The notes beneath the pieces were generated by a model. That model was not told where the DNA came from. It did no database searches and saw only the letters and a list, made by a program, of their open reading frames with translations. From Bathynomus jamesi (lineage: Eukaryota > Arthropoda > Malacostraca > Isopoda > Cirolanidae): DNA of 64,000 nt. Shown piece by piece: positions 47,349-58,929 of this stretch; positions within the stretch are counted from its first letter, which is position 1; every line of letters starts with the position of its first letter. Location: the NCBI GenBank assembly GCA_023014485.1, contig JAJOZX010000193.1, positions 1,355,001 to 1,419,000 on the forward strand. The letters are read 5' to 3'. A program made the position numbers and the translations under genes.

Positions 47349-47670
47349 AGAAGAGTTCCCGATTGAAAATCTCGGGACGGTAAGAAAAAACCCCGATTGG
47401 AAAGGCGTGTTTATAAACTTGTTTAATAATGATGCTGTGGTTAACGATGACCTCTTTGTGCGTGCTTTTGACTGTATTTTAGCCGTACTTAAAGATAACT
47501 TGCCCGCCGGGTGTAAAGTGAGCACAAAAATAATAATGAATGATATGAAAGCCATTTATGTCGAGTATAGACCTCCGTATCAGTTAAAAGGTGGTGATGC
47601 TTGGACGGTTTTACCACGTCGTACAAAGAAATGGCGATGTGGATGTATACTCTATTACATGCCAGTTTAG
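47338..47670 (+). CDS. ORF B, right arm, unknown 110-aa protein
   Basis: Starts MQSEEEFPIENLGTVRKNPD. The core NDDLFVRAFDCILAVLKDNL and GCKVSTKIIMNDMKAIYVEY is shared with the copy at 61699-62049 (116 aa). Small, no Cys cluster or membrane segment. Its start codon lies inside the end of ORF A in all three copies, so the overlap is an old feature. Not recognised. Confidence 0.8.
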   Translation: MQSEEEFPIENLGTVRKNPDWKGVFINLFNNDAVVNDDLFVRAFDCILAVLKDNLPAGCKVSTKIIMNDMKAIYVEYRPPYQLKGGDAWTVLPRRTKKWRCGCILYYMPV

Positions 47671-47851
47671 CGTTTTGCACGGTATAACAAAAGATATATA
47701 TATATATTCCCTGTACTAATATGATTATACGTTTCGTATATTTAATAACTTTTTCCTGTACTATGTTGATAATGCATCGTTTGGTATGATTATATTTCCC
47801 ATTCATATTAATATTTTTGATATGTATTTTTGATATATACATTATATATAC

Positions 47852-47892
<41 letters not shown>

Positions 47893-48332
47893 CGCATTGT
47901 ATATCCATTAATTCGTCTAAACAATGATGTATTGGCGTTTTATTTATTCCTTGTTTGTACACAATTATATCATCTGCTTTGTTTTTAAAGCGGATTTGTA
48001 GGGCGTAATATGTTAAATAAATAAGTGCAAGTTGGCAACTAATACGCCAACTGAGAAAGGGAGATAAACAACATGAACGAGCTTTGCAATAGTCGTTTAA
48101 TAGGTCTGCCTATTGCACGTATTTAGGGACGGTCTACCAGGAGTTGGCTTCACCGTCAATCGTTTGGACGTTTGGTTGTAGCCCTCGTATCGGATACGCT
48201 GCGTTAATGGGGTAAGCTCCTAAAAAGTCGTAGCCCTCATCGCCTTTTGATGGGTGAGCTCCTTTTAAAATTCGTAGCCCTCATTTCACCATCTGTTGGA
48301 ACTCCTAAAAGTCTATACGATTGTTGGTGATG

Positions 48333-48334
<2 letters not shown>

Positions 48335-48380
<46 letters not shown>

Positions 48381-48424
48381 TAATAGGGGCTTTATGGACG
48401 TACAGTCGGATGTGTGTGTGTGTG
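48335..48424. repeat. (GT)n microsatellites
   Basis: GTGTGT runs at about 48338-48379 and 48410-48426. Short (CA)n runs occupy the matching left-arm sites at about 32735-32790. Confidence 0.9.
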
Positions 48425-48489
48425 TGGTAATAGGGGTGTACAGTCGATGAGTGTATGCATGCTTTGAATTCGTTCGGAGATTATATACA

Positions 48490-48730
48490 TGCCATTTATG
48501 CCTTCTAAGAAAAGCCAATTGGCGGATTAATATATGCTTAATTAAATAAATAAACGCAAACTGGCAACTCAGCCTCCTAAGCCAACTGTCTGAATAATAT
48601 ATGCAAATAACAGCGCAATCCTCAGCCTTCTAAGCCAACTGGCTGGTGACATCCTCTGGCTGATTAATATATGGAATAATTTAATACATGGTGCAATCCT
48701 CAGCCTCCTAAGCCAAATGTCTGAATAATA
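48490..48730. repeat. subterminal iterons, right arm
   Basis: Mirror copies of the left-arm units (CCTTCTAAGCCAACTGGCTG and TATGCAAATAA). The array is split by the DD41D mariner. Confidence 0.85.
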
Positions 48731-49419
48731 CAGGGTGTTTGAAAACTTTCGGTACAAATTGTAATGGGGGATAGGCAACACCAAGACAAACCCTTTTCGT
48801 CTATAAGTGTATGTCCGCTGACGTCACCATTCGGCGCGAGAGGGCGCCGCTGCAATTGGCTAAAGCGTGAAGTGGGCTAGACTCGCGCTTGCCGCGGGCA
48901 TTCTTAAATCGGACGTAGTACGCGTAACATGGAGCGCTTCACGACTGCTGAGATGGCTGACATGCATATGGTGTATGGGGCTGCCAATGGAAACGGAAGA
49001 GCTGCTGTGAGGTTGTACCGACAGCGCTTCCCAAACAGACGTGTGCCAAACCACCAAACGTTTGCGCATTTGCATCGGCGACTGCGAGAAACTGGAACAT
49101 TCCATGCAAACATGCATGACACTGGTCGGGAGAGAAACGTGCGCACTCCTGACATGGAAGAAATCCTACGGCGATTTGAGGACAATCCAAGCGCAAGCAC
49201 GCGAGGTGTTGCACGTATCCTCGGTGTGAACCACGACCTGGTCTGGAGTGTTGCACGAGCAGCAGTTACATCCGTTTCATCGTCAGAGTGTCCAGGCATT
49301 ACAACCTCGGGATTACCCTCTTCGTGTGGAATTCGCACGCTGGTTTCTGCAGCAGACAGCGGTGCAGCCTAATTTTCTGGCTTATGTGCTGTTCTCAGAT
49401 GAGGCCTGTTTCACACGTG

Positions 49420-50758
49420 CATGACTCCAGATTTGAAAAAATTTACTGGAGCACAGCTCTGAATTTACTTTTTTTCCCATTACACCACTAGATAGGTTAA
49501 TGATAGTAAACTCTTGAATTGACGACATCCAATTACAAATTGTTTAGCTAAACATAATAATACAATAATGTACAGTTTATAACTCACCTTAAGTTTATTT
49601 ATTCATTGCAGCAGCAATGTATTGATTTACACTTGCTTAAATGGGCTATGGAAATGTCAAATTTGTTGCTTTTTGCTTTATTATTTGGATGCAACACTTG
49701 AACTTGAAGGCATATTTTGACTCTTCTCTTTATTAACCACAACAGCTTGGTGAGTTTCTTTTGTTAGGCGCAAAATTGCATTCAATGTCTTCTGGATTTG
49801 GGAATTTTCAAATAAAGCAGTTTTGTTAGTCTGATGCGCAGATTCCTCACTTACCTTTTGTTTCTTAGGTGGAGGAGAAGCACTTTCTTCAGTCTGTGAA
49901 ACATCTAGTGAAAAAGTTTCATTTTCTAGATTAGCAGTTGATGAAGTTGGTTCATTTTTCTGAGGTCTAGCACTAGCACATTTTGTGAACAAACTTTACT
50001 GCAATATCTAAGCTGTGGGCCCAAACTCTGGGACCTCTTGTATTGTAACAAATATTTTTTTTTGGAATTAAAATGTTCCTCCCATTTTGCTTCTTTGAAT
50101 ATTTGTTCTTGCATTGACCACAAAAGTAACCCTTTTAACACCCTCACTTTTCTCTCCAACTTCATCATATTAGGATCCATTATTGATTATTGACTACCTG
50201 AAAAAATACAAATAAGTAAAAGTTATTAATATAGTATGGTAAAAGTGAGTAAAAGTAAGTAAATATAGTACAATGAAAGTAAGTAAAAGTAAGTGCTTTA
50301 AACTTAGTAAAAGTAAGGAAGAGTAAGTAAAAGTAGGTAAGTTAAAGTAAGTAAAAGTAAGTTTAAACTTAACTAAACTTTTCAATTCTAGAGTCATGGT
50401 GGATTACTTAAAACCGCACAAGTAATTATCTGGCCAATTTATCAAACCTGGCCGAGATCAATGGAACATAGTCCAATCCTGATAATTTTATATTAAAAAA
50501 ATATACGTTTTAATAAAATTTTAATTATCAAAACATTGAAGCTTAACAAAAAATAAAAATAATTGTTAAATGGAATTACCAACTAAACTTAAAATAACTA
50601 AATTTTTAATTTAAAAAAATTGGTTTGTACAAGAACGTATACGCAAAAAAATTGCATAACGTCTAGCGGATGAACAAAACCCAAACCCAAATTTACTTTT
50701 TCTCATGGTCAAATTTACTGGAGCAATGCTCCCAAGATCCCAGGAATCTGGAGTCATG
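49420..50758 (-). mobile_element. hAT-type element inside the DD41D transposase
   Basis: Exact 8-bp duplication CACACGTG (49412-49419 and 50759-50766). Inverted ends CATGACTCCAGATT. Removing it joins the transposase at FTR. The internal minus-strand ORFs do not look like a full hAT transposase. Confidence 0.88.
49681..50180 (-). pseudogene. unknown protein inside the hAT-type element
   Basis: Two overlapping frames that look like one gene with a shift near 49985: MDPNMMKLERKVRVLKGLLL to LGPQLRYCSK, then RPQKNEPTSSTANLENE to NMPSSSSVASK. Basic/hydrophobic N-terminus, Ser/Thr/Glu-rich C-terminus with PPPKKQKV, a possible nuclear signal. No family recognised. Confidence 0.45.
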
Positions 50759-51561
50759 CACACGTGAGGGTGTGTTTAACATGCACAATTCTCGTGTGGG
50801 CGCAAGCAAATCCACATGCTACACGGGTGCATGCTCATCAAGAATGGTTCGCCGTCAATGTTTGGGCGGGTATCGTCCATGGCAAGTTGATTGGGCCGTA
50901 CCTGCTGCCTGCCTGACTCGACGGGCGGGTTTATCGGATATTTCTTGAAGAAACGTTGCCGGAACTGCTGGATGTTCCCGTGGCTATTCGTGGACGAATG
51001 TGGTTTCAACACGACGGGGCCCCAGCACACTCCAGCAACGATGTGCGGGATTATCTGAACGCCACTTTTGGGGACCGATGGATAAGCCGGGGTGGGCCCG
51101 TAGCCTGGCCACCGAGATCGCCCGATTTAACATGCCTCGATTTCTTCCTGTGGGGACACATGAAGAACCTCGTGTACGAGACTCTCATTTACTCAGAAGA
51201 CGTAGCAAGAATCGCTGTCGCCGCTGGAACTGTTCCCGAAATGCCGGGAATCTTTCGACCTGTACGTCGGTCAATGCTTCGACGCTGTCGGGCATGCATT
51301 GATGCTACCGGTCGCAACTTTCAGCACCTTCTTTAAATAAACATGCCTTCTTTAAATAAACATGTTACGCGTACTACGTCCGATTTAAGAATGCCCGCGG
51401 CAAGCGCGAGTCTAGCCCACTTTACCTTTTAGCCAATTGCAGCGGCGCCCTCTCGCGCCGAATGGTGACGTCAGCGGACATACACTTATAGACGAAAAGG
51501 GTTTGTCTTGGGGGATAGGCAACACCATTACAATTTGTACAGAAAGTTTTCAAACACCCTG

Positions 51562-52256
51562 TATATGCAAATAAACCGCAATCCTCAGCCTTCTAAGCCA
51601 ACTGTCTGAATAATATATGCCTTCTAAGCCAACTGGCTGATGACGCCCGCTGGCTCTGGCTGATGTGTCAACTGATGCCCCGGAGGCATTGGCTGTCAAC
51701 TGGCTGATTAATATATGCAAATAAACAGCGCAATCCTCAGCCTTCTAAGCCAGCTGTGGCGCCTGCTGGCTCTGGCTGCTTAAGCCAACTGGCTGATTAG
51801 GGGCCTATAAGAAAGCTGCAGCTTGGCTGAAGGACTCATATGCGCTTGGCTCTCGCCAAGCGAAGAACCCTCCTCTGGGTTCCCTCCACCTTAGGTTAGG
51901 TATGCCCCTTTGGGGGGTGAGGCCGACCCACCTCCCCCAGAGAGGTTTCTCCTCAGGTTAGGTATGCCCCTTTGGGGGATTCAACTTGGGGGATAACCCC
52001 GCCTCCAAGTTGCATACCCCTTGCAACCCCATTTTGGGGTTGGCACTCCCCTTTGGGGGGTTCAGTTTTGGGGGTAACCTCGCCTCCAAGTTGCATACCC
52101 CTTGCAACCCCATCTTGAGGTTGGCACAAAGGGGGTGTGGGGGCTGGCATCAAAAGGGGGGGTGCCTTGAAACAGAGGGAGGTGGGGTTGGCACTCTTGC
52201 AACATTATGTAGCATTTGCAACATTCCTGCATTCATGCGTTTTGAGGTCATACTAC
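51562..52256. repeat. right terminal inverted repeat
   Basis: About 695 bp, the inverted copy of the left end. It holds the same hairpin (51843-51862), the CCCCTTTGGGGG-type GC-rich blocks, GCAACATT motifs and the terminal GGTCATACTAC. Confidence 0.9.
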
Positions 52257-53400
52257 TACACCGACAGTAATTCAACTATTTATAGCCGTTTCCTAGATAT
52301 AAGTAAGGCATATGATAGAGTGAACCACTATTTTATTTAAAAAACTAGAAGACGAAGGTTCCCATGTACATATTAAATTTATTGAAATTTTGGTATTCCC
52401 ACCAATCTTTTACCGTTAGGCGACCCAATGTACTATCCGAATGTTTTGGCCCCTCTTGCGGGGTGAGACAAGGCTCCTTGCTCTCTCCTATGCTGTTTAA
52501 TGTGTATATTGACAGATTAATTGCTTCACTTAATGAGCAACAGTAGGATGTTGTATAGATGGCACAAGGATAAATAAACTTAGTTTATGCTGATGATATG
52601 GTGTTAATAAGTCCCTCTGTTAAAGGTCTGGATCGGCTACTAAAAGTCTGCGAAGTGTATTCACAGAAACATGATATTCTTTTTAATGTTACAAAAAACT
52701 AGGATTATGCAATTTCATCCTAAAAGCTGCATTCAGCCAGTTGATATCAAGTTTAAAATGAGAGGTGAAGTAATTGAGGAACTACCAGAGTTTAACTGTT
52801 TAACTATTTGGGTCAAACTATTACCAGCTCCTTGAGTGATGACTCGGATATAAGAAAATCTGGAAGCCTTTGTGCTAAAGCGAATATGACTATAAGGGAA
52901 CTTTCGGTTCTGTACAAGTGAAGCTAAAGAGACACTTTCATACTTTCTGCAGTTATATATAGGGACAGCAACTCGGGGTGAATTATAAAAAAGGTTCTGG
53001 CAAAACCCTAAATTTGATGTACAACAGGTCTTTTAGGTTCTTACATAAATTACCCCCCGAGATGCTCAGCTTCGCAAATATTTGCTACCCGCAATGTCCC
53101 GAGCCTGCCGGACGTAACAAGACGTGCTCAATACAGTTTAATGCAAATAATTAAAAAATCAACCAACCCGATTATCCAAGCTATTCATCAGTCTTGCCAT
53201 TTTTCCTTTAAGCTACGGAATTCTTGGTACGAAAACGTCTGTCTGTAGCTCCACTTAATTTTGACATTACTGTATTATTTCTAATCAACTGTATATATTT
53301 CTATCCTTAATATGTGAACTGTCATTGTATTAATAATATTTGTCATATGGACTATAGTCTGCCAATAAACTTTTTCATTTTCATTCATTTCATTTTCATA
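52257..53400 (+). mobile_element. LINE, right part of the split reverse transcriptase and 3' end
   Basis: Continues with FLDISKAYDRVNH (motif A, catalytic Asp), CGVRQGSLLSPMLFNVYID (motif B) and VYADDMVLIS (motif C, about 52583). It then decays and ends in CATTTTCATT-type repeats, a usual LINE 3' tail. Several stops make it inactive. The join with 27935 is in frame. Confidence 0.88.
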
Positions 53401-53409
53401 TGTTATAAG

Positions 53410-54600
53410 GGTGTGTCAAAGAATATACACATTTGAATAGTTATAATTTTTTTCTGCCCTTTTGGTATTTTCTTTGCCGCTAAACAGTGTACAAGGTTGG
53501 GAGTTTCATCTGAATGAATTGGGAACTGGCTCATCACACGAAGATTGTAGAGTTTATTTTTCAACAGGCTCCTTTGTGGAAGCGCAACAAGTACGTTGAC
53601 GATAATTAGGTCTGAGAAATGCACCATCCCGCAACACAATACTGCAATATGTTGAAAGATTCTGCGAATCAGGATCTGTAGGTACTGCCGGAAGACCTGG
53701 CCGAATGCGAACTGCACGGACCCCAAGAAACAATGGCAGCAGAGGCGACAGCAATTTAGTGTAGCCCATCCAAGTCAGATTGTCGCCTCTCGTAAGAAAT
53801 TGGAACAAGCTGTAAAACCAAGGCCAGAATTTTGAAACAAGACAAAACTTTTCTCATATAAGGCGCAGGTGGTGCAGCACTTGAAATACAGCAAAAGGGA
53901 ACACCGTTTACACTTTTGCCGAACTCTTACTGAAATGGTGGAGAATGATGGAACACTAGTAGACAACTTGTTCATCTCCGGTGAGGTTCACTTTTCCTAA
54001 GATGGACATGTGAACAAACAAAACTGTCGTTACTGAATGATAAAAAAACCCTAAGTTCTCATCAAAAGAAATTGCACCCAGCAAAAGTGACGGTATGGGG
54101 AGCCGTTTTATCTCGGACCATAACTGGACCTTACATTTCTGAAGAAGCGGGTAACAGTTACAATTGAGCGTTATCTGGAGATGTCGCAGAATTTCTTTCT
54201 CCAAGAACTTGAGCATCGAGGAATCGACATCAGAACGTGATTTTCTTACAAGATAAGGCTACGAGCTACACAGATCGAAACTACATGAACTTCCTTCAGG
54301 AGCAGTTCCAAGGCAAAGTTATCTCACGGTTTGGTACTGTGGCCTGGACTAGAACTCTAAAATCACCAGATCTCATGGCTCCCGACTTCTTTCTTTGGGA
54401 GTATCTAAACTCAGTTGTACTCTAAAAGACCACGTAACGAGCAGCAATTAACACGGTTTTGGGGTTTTTGGCTGTTTACCCTGCTGTATGAACACAATTT
54501 TAGCATTACAAGAACAACGACCCACCGGTGGTTCGTGTGGCACCCAACATGGTAAAGGACCTAACTGAAGAGTAAATTCGGAGAATTGATGAAAACACTA
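53410..54600 (+). pseudogene. mariner-type transposase, very decayed
   Basis: Readable pieces in order: ILQYVERFCESGSVGTAGRP (helix-turn-helix), KYSKREHRLHFCRTL, IFLQDKATSYTDRNYMNFLQ (second catalytic Asp), SPDLMAPDFFLWEYLNSVV (third Asp). Spacing is close to the 41-residue type with a small insertion. Many frameshifts and stops; terminal repeats not found. Confidence 0.7.
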
Positions 54601-54762
54601 AGCACAATGAACAATATTTTTTGGCCAGCGGACGAAAATGCATCACTGATCATGGTGGTTACTTAGAAACTTATTTTCAGGAAGTAAACTGTTGAATAAG
54701 AATTGAAATCATTTTGCAAACAAATCTCCATTGCTTCTGTTAACAAAAACACTGATCATGTC

Positions 54763-55203
54763 TATTGGTGTACCGATTTATCGGAATTGACATCAAATTG
54801 ACATCAAATTTAACCGATTGTCTTACCGATTCTTTGAAATTTTAAAAAAATTAACGACAAAATTAAATAACGAAAACTAATTACTTTAAATATTAGTATT
54901 CAAATTATGAAACTAATATAAATTATTTTATAATTTTACCGAGTAATAAAACAACTTAACATCACTTTGGCTACGGTATACAAGTAACAAATTCTGATAC
55001 TGATATATGTGGAGCGAGCTAAAGAAAGCATTTGAGCAAATTTGAAATTTAAAAATATGAAAATTTAAAGTTTCACATAAGATTAGTAAAATTTAAGAAG
55101 GGAATTGATTCTTTAAAATCTAATCTATGCAAAGAATCTATATCGGGATCGGCAGTTTTTCATGGAATCAGCATCGGCTAATTTTGGAATCGGTACATCA
55201 CTA
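54763..55203. mobile_element. hAT-type MITE, 441 bp
   Basis: Ends TATTGGTGTACCGAT and, reversed, TAGTGATGTACCGAT. Flanks ATCATGTC (54755-54762) and GTCATGTC (55204-55211), an 8-bp duplication with one change. Interior AT-rich with GGAATCGG-like subterminal motifs. Confidence 0.78.
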
Positions 55204-55282
55204 GTCATGTCCAGTGGAATTAATTTCAAGAAACACAGCAGTAAAATAAAATGCGTCCCTCTTCTATGACACCATATGTATG

Positions 55283-55451
55283 GGCTACGTCGTGGCCAAT
55301 GTCGTAACACCGCTATGAACATATTAAAATAGAAGATGTTCTCAATATCATATGCAGTTACACAATAATTTAATAAAGTACATAATGACATTAATGATAC
55401 CAGAAAATATGGCATTGAAAGTATGAGCGTTTCCATTATTCTGTCCAACCC

Positions 55452-55487
<36 letters not shown>

Positions 55488-55688
55488 TCGTATATGGCGT
55501 AACCGCTTCCCGGAGATCACCGAAGTTAAGCGACATTGGGTCTGGGTAGTAGTTGGATGGGAAACCGTCCTCCGCGCACAGATTATGTAGCGACCCGTGG
55601 CTTGGATCCCACGTAAAGCTGTAGGTCCCCTCCGTCATATGACCTTAGATGTTGCGAAGGAGGTTAAACAACCCCAATAAAAAAAAGT
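55283..55688 (+). mobile_element. 5S rRNA-derived SINE, copy 6, split by a ~185-bp insertion
   Basis: The 5' piece GGCTACGTCGTGGCCAATGT runs to about 55313. The rest resumes at about 55498 with ACCGAAGTTAAGCGACATTG, AGTTGGATGGGAAACCG, GGCTTGGATCCCACG and a tail ending CAACCCCAATAAAAAAAA. GTAACACCGC on the left and GTAACCGC on the right look like an imperfect duplication around the insert, which ends in a TA tract. Confidence 0.8.
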
Positions 55689-55689
55689 G

Positions 55690-56053
55690 TGTATATATAT
55701 ATATCATGAAAGAAGGGGCTAAGGCCGAGCCAAAATCAAGGTCTCTGAAGCTCACGATGCCTTTTTTAATTTTGAAAAGATTGTGTAATGCGTAAAATGC
55801 ATGCATGTGCAGTGAAGAATATAGGGAGAAGCGTGTGTTTGCGAACCTGCTGGACTGCTCACAAGGGAGACAGGAGACGGAAAAATATCAGCAGAGAGGC
55901 CAGCGACAGGAGAAACGGAAGTTCCAAGCACTCTGTCTCCTGACTAACGCCCCGCAACCCTGAGTACTTTCCTGTTCGATTGGTGTCTACAATCTCCTCA
56001 AAATATATGTACGTACATCCATATATACATACACACACACACACATATGTATA

Positions 56054-56109
<56 letters not shown>
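55690..56109. other. non-coding stretch ending in a TA microsatellite
   Basis: No gene seen. CA and TA microsatellites occupy 56031-56109. Confidence 0.6.
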
Positions 56110-56111
<2 letters not shown>

Positions 56112-58762
56112 TAGTGGTGGACCGGATATCCATATCCGCATCATTTTTAACATCCGCATCCACATTTCTGACTGCGGATATTACCTCTAATAAATTATGC
56201 AATTTACAATTAAATTAGCTTATAAAGTAGCTTATGAGGCCCAGTCATGCACATTTCATGTAAAGTATTAGTTATTAATGAACAAATATAAACCTCAAAA
56301 TATAAATACCATTAAATCAACAAATACTGCCTGTGCCGCTGTGCGTACTCCACTGGTTTTTTTTCACAACACACTAATTTTTCTGAATGAAATTGTTCGT
56401 ATAAGATCAAGCAGTCTATCGTGTTTCGAACAAGATTATTGTAAATAAATATAAAAAATAGTAAATTCTTTAGCAAAAATAAAAATGCTAATTTTCTATA
56501 GCAAACACATTGCAAAATTTGCAGTTTCTAAAATTAGCAACATCTGACAACTCTGCCCGGTTGCGGTCGACTGGCGAGTCAAAAACTCAGAACGACCATC
56601 CGTTGATGTCAGTAGCTGTTGAGTGCTTGTCACGTGAATATGTATTGTGTTGTCTCCTACCAGCTTACCAGTGACGCCCATTTGATATAAAGGAAGCTAC
56701 ATTCGTGCAGAACGAACATGGCTTCCACTTCTAGTGAAGTGTGGAACTATTTTGAACCTGTGTCAAAGGACATTGCTAAATGCAAATTGTGTAACGCAAA
56801 TTATTCTAGAAAAGGAAGAGGAACAACGAGTCTTAAAATTCATTGGAAGAGCAAACATGAGGAACAGTATAAGCAAATGATTGCGAACGAAAAAGATAAT
56901 GCTGAGAAGAACAAGCTAAACGCAAAATATCACCGACGCCACGTAGAAAATCTTGGTTTTATCCGTCTAATGGAAGAAAGTTCACCACAGTATAACCTGA
57001 AAAAGCGACGATTCGATAAAGATCTCATCTGCAATGATATTTATAGCTCAATGACAGAAAAAATTTCAATATAATCAAATCATTGAGCGATTCCACGAAA
57101 CTCTTTCACGACAGATGCTTGGTGTGATACACAGTCATGTGTGTCCTTGCTGTCACTCACTTGCCATGCTGTTGACATAAATTTCAAACAAAAACTTAGT
57201 TCTGAGTGCCAACCCACTGACTGAGCGTTATACTAGCGAATATCTCTAAGACGTTTAAAACGATGCTTGAGAAGTGGAACATTAGTGAAGCCGATGTCCA
57301 CTGTGTGATGAGAGACGCCGGCGCTAATATCAAGAAAGCATTATTTTTGTCCTGCCTGAACAACCTGGACTGCTGTTCGCATCAGCTCCAACTAGTTGTC
57401 AAAAATGGAATTTCGTCACAAAAAGCAGTCAACGATATTATTGCTAAATGCAGGTCAATTGCCAGTCATTTTCATCATTCAACAATGGCACAAGATAAAT
57501 TGAAAAAAAATCAAGATAGATTAAATGAACCACAACTACAAGTAGTGCATGACTGTCCAACGCGTTGGAATAGCACTCTCCATATGAGAAGAATGAGAGA
57601 GTTGCAGGAAGCGGTGTATGCTCTTTCAAATTCTAAAATAAAGCCGTTATCTGCACATGATTACACTATTCTATCAAATTGCATCCTTGTTCTTGAGTCA
57701 TTTGAAGAAATAACTAACAAATTAAGCAGATCATCTTCGTCAATATCTGATGTCATTCCTCTCATCACAACACTTAAAACCATGTTGCAGTCCACTTCTG
57801 AGGAAATTGAAGGCATTAGGACAATGAAACAAACTATATTGACGGAATTAGGAAAAAGATTTGATGGTTTGAAAACAATGATCTGTATGCCATCGCAACG
57901 TATTTCGATCCAAGATATAAAGGCAAATTCTTCTCATGTTATGCAATGAATAAAAGTGAATGTGGGTCGGTTATGTGATGAACTAAAAAAATTCAGAGAA
58001 AAGAGAACGTCCAACAAAGAAACCAAGAGTTGCAGCTGAACCCATCCCTTGTATCAGTAAAAGTATGACCGAATCGTTAAGTCAAATATTAGCATCAAGT
58101 AGTGATGAAGAGGATGGTCAGCTATCAAAGGAGACATCCTAAATTATTGACCGCTATCACAAAGAGAAACGCATTGGGCCAGAAGAAGACCCCCCTAGAA
58201 TGGTGGAGATTTCACAAATATTCATATCCTGCACTAGCTCAACTTGCTAGGAGTTATCTTGCGTGTCCACCGTCCAGTGTTCCAAGTGAAAGACTATTCA
58301 GTGGTGCTGGAATAGTCTATGATGAAAAGAGAAAAACTATCTGCTGAGAGAGCAGAAAAATTGTTGTTCTTGAAATTCAACTTACCTATCATTGAGTTTG
58401 AATATTAAGTAGCCTCTTTCAAATGGGTGGTGGTTGGAGAAAGAGGTTGGTGGGATGCAAAAGAGTTGGGTCCACGTCCCGCATCCTGCTAACACAGAAA
58501 ACTGAATGAAACTTGTTTCATTGAATTTTCTGTGGCTGAAACTCTTGAGAAAGTTATTTTTATCATAATGAAAACGTTAATATTAATTTTAATTCTTATG
58601 CATTGCCTGCCATAATAGTAATATCACGAAATTTGAAAAATTATGTCATATTCATAATTCTATATTATATTGATAGATTAACTAAATATCCGCATCCGCG
58701 GATATTGAAATTAAAAATCCGCATCCGCAGATGTTGAAAAACTGACATCCGGTCCACCACTA
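56110..58762 (+). mobile_element. BED-finger hAT transposon
   Basis: Ends share TAGTGGTGGACCGGAT (inverted). Flanked by ATATATAC at 56102-56109 and 58763-58770, although the target is TA-rich. Both ends contain repeated ATCCGCATCCGC-type motifs. Carries a frameshifted transposase related to the older copy at 24862. Confidence 0.82.
56718..58408 (+). pseudogene. BED-finger hAT transposase, frameshifted
   Basis: The N-terminus MASTSSEVWNYFEPVSKDIA is followed by a BED zinc finger (CKLCNANYSRKGRGTTSLKI, then HWKSKH). After frame breaks at about 57070-57260, the catalytic region reads VMRDAGANIKKALFLSCLNN, CCSHQLQLVVKNGI and HDCPTRWNSTLHMRRM, as in ZBED-like hATs. The C-terminal dimerisation block is SSVPSERLFSGAGIVYDEKR, with the last shift just after it, ending LPIIEFEY. 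Better preserved than the 24.9-kb copy. Confidence 0.88.
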
Positions 58763-58929
58763 ATATATACATATACACATTATATTACTGTATATGAATT
58801 TTCTGGAAAGACGTTTAGCAAGAAAAAATGTCAAGCTCATTAAAATTTCAATAATTGATAACAATTGGTCTGTTTTGATAGTCTGTTCTGATTGGTCAAG
58901 TTAATATAAAATAAAAAACCAGATGTTCT

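Larger units (their letters stand above)
48929..51336 (+). pseudogene. DD41D mariner transposase, split by a hAT
   Basis: Starts MERFTTAEMADMHMVYGAAN with helix-turn-helix sequence (RRVPNHQTFAHLHRRLRETG). A frameshift near 49250 is followed in another frame by VLFSDEACFTR (first catalytic Asp), where the hAT is inserted. After it come VFNMHNSRVGA, MWFQHDGAPAHSSNDV (second Asp) and WPPRSPDLTCLDFFLWGHM (third Asp). Counting from HDGAPAH to LDFFLW gives 41 residues, the DD41D spacing. Inactive. Confidence 0.85.
48731..51561 (+). mobile_element. DD41D (rosa-like) mariner with ~210-bp inverted ends, right arm only
   Basis: Ends CAGGGTGTTTGAAAACTTTC flanked by TA (48729-48730 and 51562-51563). The inverted ends are about 210 bp and include GACGTCA(G/C)C-like and GCCGCGGGCATTCTTAAATC segments. 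About 1.48 kb without the nested hAT. Confidence 0.9.
27936..52256. mobile_element. 24.3-kb palindromic Polinton/Maverick-like element
   Basis: Flanked by the 6-bp duplication TACACC (27930-27935 and 52257-52262) inside a LINE. It begins AGTAGTATGACC and ends GGTCATACTAC. The two halves are inverted copies from the termini to about 38967 and 39630. Arms are about 6.6 and 6.3 kb after removing later insertions, with a 0.66-kb spacer. Each arm has, from centre outward, protein-primed polB, ORF C, ORFs A and B, iterons and the terminal repeat. Six-bp duplications, AG-starting long inverted ends and this polymerase type fit Polintons. No integrase, ATPase, protease or capsid gene was seen, so the name is by polymerase and ends only. 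Confidence 0.8.

Noticed and set aside
27936..52256. Endogenous nimavirus (white-spot-virus type) or other large DNA virus
   Set aside because: The polymerase is of the protein-primed type with the FNGCWWHGCP insert, the ends carry 6-bp duplications, and no nimavirus gene was recognised.
55498..55620. A functional 5S rRNA gene
   Set aside because: Only part of the 5S sequence is kept, attached to a SINE tail with an A-rich end and split by an insertion.
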